NCBI GenBank assembly: GCA_964431205.1
Contig: CAYSIX010000144.1
Location: 1-10,861, forward strand
Direction: 5' to 3'
Length of the DNA: 10,861 nt
Source of the DNA: CAYSIX01 sp964431205
GTDB taxonomy: Bacteria > Planctomycetota > Phycisphaerae > Phycisphaerales > Phycisphaeraceae
The notes under the pieces were generated by a model. It was given only the letters and a program-made list of their open reading frames with translations, had not been told where the DNA came from and did no database searches. Positions 6,079-10,861 of this stretch are shown here, piece by piece. The stretch's first letter is position 1. Each line of letters starts with the position of its first letter. The position numbers and the translations under genes were made by a program.

Positions 6079-8148
6079 TTACTGCGCACCCTGGCGCGGC
6101 CAGTCGTCGGTGCGGAACGGCGAGGCGGGCAACCCCTCGGCGTTGACCAGGTTGGCCCGCACGGGGTTGTTGGCCCAGGCGTAACGAACGGCGACGGGCT
6201 CGGGCACGTCGTCCGACCAGACCATCACGGCGTCGCCCTCGATCTTCGCCTGTGCGGGGACGAAGCGTCGGTCCTCGCCGGCGATCGTGAAGCCGCGCGG
6301 CGCTTCGTCGTCGCGTGTCTTCAGCGTCGAGCCGAACAGGTCGAACTCGATCCTCACCTTGCCGTTCTCGACCGTCATCTCGCGGTAGATCGGCCCGCTG
6401 GGCACGACGTCGCGGTCGAACAGCTCGGCCAGCGCCCACCGCGCCAGGCGTCGGCCGACGTCCTGCTTGTTGCGCGGGTGGATGTCGTCGGCCTCGCCGA
6501 TGTCGATCGCCACGGCCATGCCCGTGTCCGGCACGGTGCGGTAGGTGTGCAGTTGCGCGTCACGCAGGTGCGCCCAGGGCGTGTCCTCGGTCCCGGTCTG
6601 CGGCGCCAGGAAGTTGGCCAGTTGCACGAAGTAGAACGGCAGCCGCTCCTGCCCCCACGCCGACCGCCAGTCCTTGATCAACGCCGGGAACAGCACGCGG
6701 TACTGCTCAGCCCGGGCGGCGTTCGACTCGCCCTGGTACCAGATCACCCCCCGGACCGCGTGCGGCAGGATCGGCGCGATCATGCTGTTGAACAGCCCGC
6801 CCGGCCGGTGCGGATGCCCCGGGCCGTACGGGTAACGCGTCTGCGCCGGCTTCGGGTCCAGCCGGTGCTCGATGAAGTAACGCCACTCGCCCGACAGGTC
6901 GATCGTCTGGGGCGCCTCGTCCGACAGCCCCTCGAGCTCGGCCGGCTCCAGCTTCATCTGCTCCTGCGGCCCGGTGAACCCGCCCTCGCCCGCGTGGTCG
7001 AACACACGCACCGCGATCACCGCCTCGCCGGCTTCCACCAGCTCCCCCGGTACCTTGTACCGCCGCGGCGTCGCCCACGCCCCCGGCACCTCCGTCCCCG
7101 TCTGACCCACCTCCCGACCGTTGAAATACGTCACGTCGTAGTCGTCGATCGCCCCCAGCGTCAGCCTCAGATCCCGACCCGCCCACGACGCCGGCACCTG
7201 CACCCGCTTGCGGAACCACACCGCGCCGTCGATCTCCAGCCCCGACGACTCCCACGCCCCCGGCAGCGTCATCGTCGGCCAGTCTTCGTCCTCGAAACCC
7301 CGGTCCGCCCGGCCCTTGAACACGCCCGTGTTCCCGGGGTCCTCGTGAATGCGCACGTCCCCATCACCGCCGTAGCGCTCGGCGAACTGACGCGACATCT
7401 CGTACTCGGCCAACTGCTGCTCGAAGTCCGCCCTCGCCTCCTCGAACCGCTCGAGGATCGACCCGGTCGCCTCGTGCGCCCGCAGCGCCGCCTGACGGGT
7501 CCACGCCTCGGCCGGCGTGCCCCCGTACGCCGCCTGGATCAGCCCCACCGGCACCTCCAGCTCCCGGTGCAGCTCACGGCCAAAAAAGTAGCCCACCGCC
7601 GAGAACCCCCCGACGTGGTTCGGATCGCACCGCACCCACCTGGCCTGCGTGTCTTGCCGTGGCTCGTCCGGCACCTGCCCCGTCCGCGGGCGCGGCACGT
7701 GCAACAGACGCAGCCGCGGGTAGTCCGCCGCCTCGACCTCTTCCGCACCGTTGGCCGCCGCGCTCAGCGGCCATTCCATGTTCGACTGACCCGAACAGAC
7801 CCACACCTCCCCCACCAGCACGTCCTTGACCACGACCGTGTTGTCCTCGCCCTCGACGACCAGCTCGCGGCCGTCCTCCTCCGCGCCCGAGGCGTCCATC
7901 GGCAGCAGCTCGACCCGCCAGCGGCCCTGGGAGTCCGCCTTCGTCGGGTGACCCTGACCGGCGAACAGCACACTGACTTCCTCGCCGGGCGAGGCCCAGC
8001 CCCAGATCGGCACGGGCATGTCCCGCTGCAACACCACGCCGTCGCTGAGCACCGCCGGCAGGCGCACTTCGGCCGACGCCGTCGCCGCCGCCAGCGCCCC
8101 GACCGCCACGCCCACGAGCACGCCGCCCACCGTTTGAATGCCTTTCAT
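6079..8148 (-). CDS. Secreted sialate O-acetylesterase (SGNH/SASA family)
   Basis: The predicted role is removal of O-acetyl groups from sialic acids or other acetylated glycans outside the cytoplasm. The 689-residue protein starts with a signal peptide: basic start, hydrophobic GVLVGVAVGALAAA (9-22), and ASA as cleavage site near residue 26. The typical beginning LPAVLSDGVVLQRDMPVPIWGW follows. Catalytic signatures are SGQSNM with Ser122 as nucleophile, WYQGESN (470-476), and DDIHP with Asp554 and His557 as the DxxH pair. Between the SGNH halves (about 275-405) lies a beta-galactosidase-like jelly-roll segment (WFRKRVQVP, LGAIDDYDVTYFNGREVG), usual for long family members. The ATG at 8148 begins the signal peptide; a longer frame from 8196 would bury it. 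Neighbours give no sialic-acid operon, so the natural substrate is open. Confidence 0.93.
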   Translation of the reverse strand: MKGIQTVGGVLVGVAVGALAAATASAEVRLPAVLSDGVVLQRDMPVPIWGWASPGEEVSVLFAGQGHPTKADSQGRWRVELLPMDASGAEEDGRELVVEGEDNTVVVKDVLVGEVWVCSGQSNMEWPLSAAANGAEEVEAADYPRLRLLHVPRPRTGQVPDEPRQDTQARWVRCDPNHVGGFSAVGYFFGRELHRELEVPVGLIQAAYGGTPAEAWTRQAALRAHEATGSILERFEEARADFEQQLAEYEMSRQFAERYGGDGDVRIHEDPGNTGVFKGRADRGFEDEDWPTMTLPGAWESSGLEIDGAVWFRKRVQVPASWAGRDLRLTLGAIDDYDVTYFNGREVGQTGTEVPGAWATPRRYKVPGELVEAGEAVIAVRVFDHAGEGGFTGPQEQMKLEPAELEGLSDEAPQTIDLSGEWRYFIEHRLDPKPAQTRYPYGPGHPHRPGGLFNSMIAPILPHAVRGVIWYQGESNAARAEQYRVLFPALIKDWRSAWGQERLPFYFVQLANFLAPQTGTEDTPWAHLRDAQLHTYRTVPDTGMAVAIDIGEADDIHPRNKQDVGRRLARWALAELFDRDVVPSGPIYREMTVENGKVRIEFDLFGSTLKTRDDEAPRGFTIAGEDRRFVPAQAKIEGDAVMVWSDDVPEPVAVRYAWANNPVRANLVNAEGLPASPFRTDDWPRQGAQ

Positions 8149-8155
8149 GTTGCGG

Positions 8156-8161
8156 CTTTTA
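8156..8161 (-). promoter_or_regulatory. Weak candidate -10 element of the esterase gene
   Basis: On the minus strand TGG-TAAAAG has the TG of an extended -10 and four of six consensus bases, and ends seven bases before the ATG at 8148. It is the most AT-rich spot upstream of the gene. There is no Shine-Dalgarno. Support is spacing plus base composition only. Confidence 0.3.
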
Positions 8162-8210
8162 CCAGCCTGAACCGTTGGCCGCAACGCCGAGGCCACCGTC
8201 GGACACCCTG

Positions 8211-8240
8211 TGACCGACCGTGACCGACCGTGACCGAACG
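8211..8240. repeat. 10-bp tandem direct repeat, three copies
   Basis: TGACCGACCG occurs twice in tandem at 8211-8220 and 8221-8230, followed by TGACCGAACG at 8231-8240 with one change. The unit is not a multiple of three, which argues against coding. Ten base pairs is close to one helical turn, so a protein could bind successive copies on one face of the DNA. It could equally be a short slippage repeat. Confidence 0.7.
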
Positions 8241-8327
8241 CGGCCGAGCCGCAACGCTTCGTGGTCCACGCCCGATGGTGGCCGGCGGCGCAGCGACCGG
8301 CCTTCGCCGGTATCCGTCACGCGGCGG

Positions 8328-8333
8328 TACAAT
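8328..8333 (+). promoter_or_regulatory. Candidate -10 element of the dioxygenase gene
   Basis: TACAAT matches five of six consensus bases and ends six bases before the ATG at 8340. The six intervening bases are all G and too close to the ATG to act as a Shine-Dalgarno. A leaderless transcript is the simplest reading. A weak TTCGCC lies upstream with a 19-base spacer. Confidence 0.5.
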
Positions 8334-8339
8334 GGGGGG

Positions 8340-9128
8340 ATGCACCTGACCGCGATCCAGCGCCGCGCCATGGTCGAGGATGGCTACCTCGTCGTTCGCG
8401 GCGCGGTGGCGCCGGCGCTGATCGACGCCGCCCGCCGCGCGATCAACCACTCGCTGGGCAGCGCCGGCCTGCCGCCGGACGACCTGCCAACGATGCGCGC
8501 CCAGTCCTACTGCCCGGAGCTGCGCGAGGCACCGCTGATCACCGACCTGTTCAACCGCTCGCCGCTGCTGGCGATGTGCGAATCGATGCTGGGTTCGGGC
8601 AACGTGCTGGCGGCGACGCGGGGGCAGATCGCGCTGCGATTCCCGACGATGGACGGGGAGCCGGCGCCCCCGCGTGGCCACATCGACGGGACCGGCACGG
8701 GCACCAACGGGATCCCCGCCGGCCAGTTCGTCCGCAGCTTCACCGCCCTGGTGACCATCCTGCTGGCCGACGTGCCCGAGCCTTACAGCGGCAACTTCAC
8801 CGTCTGGCCCGGGACGCATCGCTTCTTTGAACGCGTCTTCCGCGAGCGTGGCGCGGCGACGCTGGCCGAGGGTATCGACGGCGTCGAGCTGCCCAGCGAC
8901 CCGGTGCAGGTCACCGGGCGCGCCGGCGACGCCGTCATCAGCCACCACCAGCTCGTGCACACCGCCGCGCCCAACGTCTCGCCCAACATCCGCTACGCCG
9001 TCATCTTCCGGGTTCGTCACAAGGACGCCGAGCGCCACGGCGTCGAGGCGATGACCGACATCTGGCGGGAATGGCCGGGCGTGAGCGAGTTCCTGCCCCA
9101 GACCGAGTCGATGATGGCGTCGATCTGA
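8340..9128 (+). CDS. Phytanoyl-CoA dioxygenase (PhyH) family Fe(II)/2-oxoglutarate oxygenase
   Basis: This 262-residue protein should hydroxylate an unknown small-molecule substrate using non-haem iron, 2-oxoglutarate and oxygen. The N-terminus has the typical PhyH opening: a helix, then DGYLVVRGAV (14-23). The iron site is read as His114 and Asp116 in RGHIDGTG with distal His207 in SHHQLVHTAAPN, and Arg218 (NIRYAVIFR) would bind 2-oxoglutarate. The double-stranded beta-helix core is supported by GNFTVWPGTH (151-160) and GRAGDAVISHH (193-203). Length is near the usual 250-300 residues. The start is ATG 8340, matching the family N-terminus; an in-frame extension to 8220 runs into tandem-repeat DNA. 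It faces away from the esterase, and nothing nearby identifies its substrate. Confidence 0.87.
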   Translation: MHLTAIQRRAMVEDGYLVVRGAVAPALIDAARRAINHSLGSAGLPPDDLPTMRAQSYCPELREAPLITDLFNRSPLLAMCESMLGSGNVLAATRGQIALRFPTMDGEPAPPRGHIDGTGTGTNGIPAGQFVRSFTALVTILLADVPEPYSGNFTVWPGTHRFFERVFRERGAATLAEGIDGVELPSDPVQVTGRAGDAVISHHQLVHTAAPNVSPNIRYAVIFRVRHKDAERHGVEAMTDIWREWPGVSEFLPQTESMMASI

Positions 9129-9148
9129 CGAGGTGGCGGCGCCGGACA

Positions 9149-9167
9149 GCGTGACGGGCCGTCACGC
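9149..9167. terminator. 19-bp palindrome downstream of the dioxygenase gene
   Basis: GCGTGACGGGCCGTCACGC is an inverted repeat with nine-base arms around a central G. As RNA it makes an eight-pair stem with a GGC loop, 20 bases after the dioxygenase stop. No U-tract follows. Position favours a terminator; its clean symmetry also fits an operator, since it lies about 65 bases before the rpmB -35 box. Confidence 0.45.
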
Positions 9168-9230
9168 CGATCGACGCGCGACCCGTGGGGCCGCCGCTGA
9201 GCGGGGATGCATCGGGCCGGGCCGGGCCGT

Positions 9231-9259
9231 TTGCATGCCGGGGGCCGGCGGGCTACGAT
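9231..9259 (+). promoter_or_regulatory. Sigma-70-type promoter of rpmB
   Basis: TTGCAT (9231-9236) and TACGAT (9254-9259) are separated by exactly 17 bases, the preferred spacing. Transcription should start near 9266, giving a leader of roughly 38 bases. Three tandem GGGCC units (9214-9228) lie directly upstream of the -35 box. Confidence 0.7.
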
Positions 9260-9290
9260 CTGATGTTTCGGGCCAACTGACCTCGAACGC

Positions 9291-9294
9291 GGAG
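9291..9294 (+). promoter_or_regulatory. Ribosome binding site of rpmB
   Basis: GGAG ends nine bases before the ATG at 9304. It is the only well-placed Shine-Dalgarno sequence I see in the window and fixes the rpmB start. Confidence 0.65.
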
Positions 9295-9303
9295 AGCCGG
9301 ATC

Positions 9304-9585
9304 ATGCCACGCGTATGCAAGTTCACGGGCAAGCGGACCGCCGTCGGCAACACCTACGTCCGCCGCGGCCAGCCGAAGTACCTAGGCGGCATCGGCCTGA
9401 AGGTGCGCGGCAAGAGCAAGCGCCGCTTCCGACCCAACATCCAGACCGTCAACGCCGTCATGCCCGACGGCTCGGTCCAGCGCGTCAAGGCCTCGACCAA
9501 GGCCATCCGCAGCGGCTTCGTCGTCAAGCCGCTCAAGCGACGCTACGCCTACAAGCCCCAGCAGGACGCCGCGCCCCAGGCCTAG
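9304..9585 (+). CDS. rpmB: 50S ribosomal protein L28
   Basis: This is a small basic component of the large ribosomal subunit. The 93-residue sequence opens with PRVCKFTGKRTAVGN, corresponding to RVCQVTGKRPVTGNN in the E. coli protein, followed by KRRFRPNIQ and a basic C-terminal half (VKASTKAIRSGFVVKPLKRR). It is longer than the 78-residue E. coli form because of a Gly/Lys-rich loop at about 18-38 and an alanine/glutamine tail. It has only one cysteine, so it is the non-zinc type. The start is set by the Shine-Dalgarno at 9291 and the family N-terminus. dnaG follows 69 bases downstream on the same strand and may be partly co-transcribed. Confidence 0.96.
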   Translation: MPRVCKFTGKRTAVGNTYVRRGQPKYLGGIGLKVRGKSKRRFRPNIQTVNAVMPDGSVQRVKASTKAIRSGFVVKPLKRRYAYKPQQDAAPQA

Positions 9586-9616
9586 GGCGCCGAGCGACGG
9601 GCGATCCCGCGTCGAG

Positions 9617-9643
9617 CGCTCCTCGCTCCGCTCCCTACGCTCC
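9617..9643. repeat. Clustered CGCTCC hexamers between rpmB and dnaG
   Basis: CGCTCC occurs four times in 27 bases (9617, 9624, 9629 and 9638). The strand is pyrimidine-rich and has no Shine-Dalgarno before dnaG. A TACGCT hexamer (9636-9641), 13 bases before the dnaG ATG, could be a weak -10 element. The repeats may be a remnant of a dispersed intergenic element. Confidence 0.45.
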
Positions 9644-9654
9644 ACGGTTGTCCC

Positions 9655-10861
9655 ATGGCCTTCTCCGACGACCTCAAGCTCCGAGTCCAGCAGGCGACCG
9701 ACATCGTCCGCCTCATCGAGCAGCACCTGTCCCTGCGCCCTCGCGGCAAGGAATACCTCGGCCTCTGCCCCTTCCACGACGACAAGTCCCCCTCCCTGCA
9801 CGTCTCGCCCGCCAAGCAGATCTACAAGTGCTTCGCCTGCGGCGCCGGCGGGGACGTGTTCAGCTTCATGATGCAGTATCACAAGCTGAGCTTCCCCGAA
9901 GCGCTGCGCCACCTGGCCGAGCGCGCCGGCATCGAGGTCAGGGAGCAGGGGCCGGTGGGCAAGAATCAGACCACGCGGGGCGACGAGCGGGCGCGGATCG
10001 CCGCATCGAATCAGCAGGCGCTGGCGTTCTATCGCGCGATGCTCAAGCACGCCGAGCACGGCCGCGAGGCCCGGGCGTACCTCGAGCGTCGCGGTGTCAG
10101 CGCCGAGATGATCGCCACGTTTCAGCTCGGCTACGCCCCGGACCGCTGGGACGGCCTGGCGACGACCATCACGCACAAGGGCTGGGACGCCGACGGGTTT
10201 GTCGCCGCCGGCCTGATCAAGCCGCGCAGCGCCAGGGGATCGGGCATCGGCGATCAGGCGTCGATGGCTTCGGACGGCGAGGACGGATCGGCCGAGCGCA
10301 ACGGGGATCGCGGAGTCCGCGCCTCGAACTGCTACGACGCGCTTCGGCATCGGCTGGTGTTCCCGATCCTGGATTCGCTGGGCCGACCGATCGCCTTCGG
10401 CGGGCGCAAGCTCCGCGAGGAGGACGAGCCGAAGTACCTCAACAGCCCGGAGACGGCGCTGTTTCACAAGTCGCGGACGCTGTACGGCCTGCACGCGGCC
10501 AAGAAACCGATCATTGACACGCACACGGCGGTGGTCGTCGAGGGCTACACGGACGTGATCGCCTGCCACCAGGCGGGTCGTGCGAACGTGGTGGCGACGC
10601 TGGGCACGGCGTTGACGGGCGAACACGTGGCGGAGCTGCGGCGGTACGCCGAGCGGGTGGTGCTGATCTTCGACGCCGACGCGGCGGGTGAGAAGGCGGC
10701 CGACCGCGCGGTGGAGCTGTTCCTGACCGCGGACGTGGACGTGGCGATCGCGGTGCTGCCTTCGGGGCTGGACCCGGCGGACCTGATGGCCGAGCCGGAC
10801 GGCGTCGAGCGGTGGGACGAGGCGATCGGCGAGGCGGTGGACGCGCTGAGCTACCAGTTCG
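9655..10861 (+). CDS. dnaG: DNA primase DnaG, C-terminus beyond window
   Basis: DnaG makes the RNA primers for lagging-strand and restart DNA synthesis, working with the replicative helicase. The 402 visible residues include the CHC2 zinc-binding domain with Cys38, His41, Cys59 and Cys62 (CPFH and CFAC). Next comes the catalytic core, with RHRLVFPI (231-238), GRPIAFGGRKL (243-253), YLNSPET (261-267) and FHKSRTLYGL (270-279). The Toprim domain has VVVEGYTD (293-300, metal-binding Glu296), LGTALT and IFDADAAG (338-345, Asp340 and Asp342). The C-terminal helicase-binding domain lies outside the window. A polar segment of about 35 residues (191-225) interrupts the core between GLIKP and YDALRHR, where E. 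coli DnaG has only a short linker. The ATG at 9655 matches the family start. In many bacteria rpoD follows dnaG; that cannot be seen here. Confidence 0.97.
   Translation, partial: MAFSDDLKLRVQQATDIVRLIEQHLSLRPRGKEYLGLCPFHDDKSPSLHVSPAKQIYKCFACGAGGDVFSFMMQYHKLSFPEALRHLAERAGIEVREQGPVGKNQTTRGDERARIAASNQQALAFYRAMLKHAEHGREARAYLERRGVSAEMIATFQLGYAPDRWDGLATTITHKGWDADGFVAAGLIKPRSARGSGIGDQASMASDGEDGSAERNGDRGVRASNCYDALRHRLVFPILDSLGRPIAFGGRKLREEDEPKYLNSPETALFHKSRTLYGLHAAKKPIIDTHTAVVVEGYTDVIACHQAGRANVVATLGTALTGEHVAELRRYAERVVLIFDADAAGEKAADRAVELFLTADVDVAIAVLPSGLDPADLMAEPDGVERWDEAIGEAVDALSYQF

Larger units (their letters stand above)
8149..8339. other. Divergent intergenic region between esterase and dioxygenase
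   Basis: These 191 bases contain both promoters. They hold a 10-bp tandem repeat at 8211-8240 and three copies of GCCGCAAC: inverted at 8149-8156, direct at 8178-8185 and 8248-8255. The last two extend to a shared GCCGCAACGC. The open frame running into the downstream gene from 8220 is translated repeat sequence and is not taken as coding. Confidence 0.55.

Noticed and set aside
5878..8223. A 781-codon open frame on the plus strand opposite the esterase
   Set aside because: The Arg/Pro/His/Leu-rich product has no domain, and the frame runs into repeat-filled intergenic DNA. The opposite strand encodes a protein with signal peptide and catalytic motifs.
8220..8339. A 40-residue N-terminal extension of the dioxygenase
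   Set aside because: The first residues are translated tandem repeat, the rest is Arg/Ser-rich, and the PhyH N-terminus starts at the ATG at 8340 just after a -10-like hexamer.
9214..9228. Three tandem GGGCC units as a functional element
   Set aside because: They lie beside the rpmB -35 box, but a five-base GC repeat in DNA of this composition is easily explained by chance or slippage.
9133..9303. An in-frame upstream extension of L28
   Set aside because: It covers the palindrome, the promoter and the ribosome binding site of rpmB; L28 proteins begin at the MPRVC sequence.
9382..10626. Long open frames antisense to and out of frame with rpmB and dnaG, including a 400-codon plus frame from 9315
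   Set aside because: They cross two well-identified genes in other frames and give Arg/Gln/Pro- or Val/Gly-rich products without motifs.
1..10861. CRISPR arrays, tRNA or rRNA genes, insertion sequences, prophage or a new multi-gene defence system
   Set aside because: No regularly spaced repeat array, cloverleaf, transposase or integrase motif, or linked set of unknown genes was found; the coding content is metabolic and housekeeping.

Overview
The window is about 10.9 kb of GC-rich bacterial chromosome holding eight protein-coding genes, two of them cut by the window edges. The mix suggests a planctomycete, probably of the Phycisphaerae type: high GC, mostly single genes with alternating orientation, a long-loop ribosomal protein L28 beside dnaG, a large secreted sialate O-acetylesterase and a phytanoyl-CoA dioxygenase-like protein. 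This placement is an inference from gene content and composition, not from a phylogenetic marker search.

Layout, left to right: (1) 1-2829, minus: a single-chain 2-oxoacid (indolepyruvate-type):ferredoxin oxidoreductase whose C-terminus runs off the left edge. (2) 3044-4384, plus: a divergent beta-ketoacyl synthase. (3) 4514-5134, minus: a class I SAM methyltransferase convergent with the synthase; each of these two genes ends in a copy of an inverted CAC-rich element. (4) 5193-5858, plus: thymidylate kinase, divergent from the methyltransferase, with a 10-N assembly gap inside it. (5) 6079-8148, minus: a secreted sialate O-acetylesterase, convergent with tmk. (6) 8340-9128, plus: a PhyH-family Fe(II)/2-oxoglutarate oxygenase. 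(7) 9304-9585, plus: rpmB (L28) with a readable sigma-70 promoter and ribosome binding site. (8) 9655 to the right edge, plus: dnaG primase, truncated at its C-terminus.

The genes do not form one pathway. They are mostly separate transcription units arranged as divergent and convergent pairs; only rpmB-dnaG looks co-oriented and close enough for shared expression, and that pair plus tmk serves translation and DNA replication. There is no CRISPR array, RNA gene, insertion sequence, prophage or recognisable new defence system.

The most useful observations are in the non-coding DNA. Several genes carry a -10-like hexamer only 6-7 bases before the start codon and no Shine-Dalgarno sequence, which suggests leaderless mRNAs. 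A CAC-rich inverted element lies at the 3' ends of a convergent pair. A 10-bp tandem repeat sits in the esterase/oxygenase divergent region. A cluster of hairpins begins at the tmk stop codon. The 10-N gap in tmk appears to stand for about one real base.
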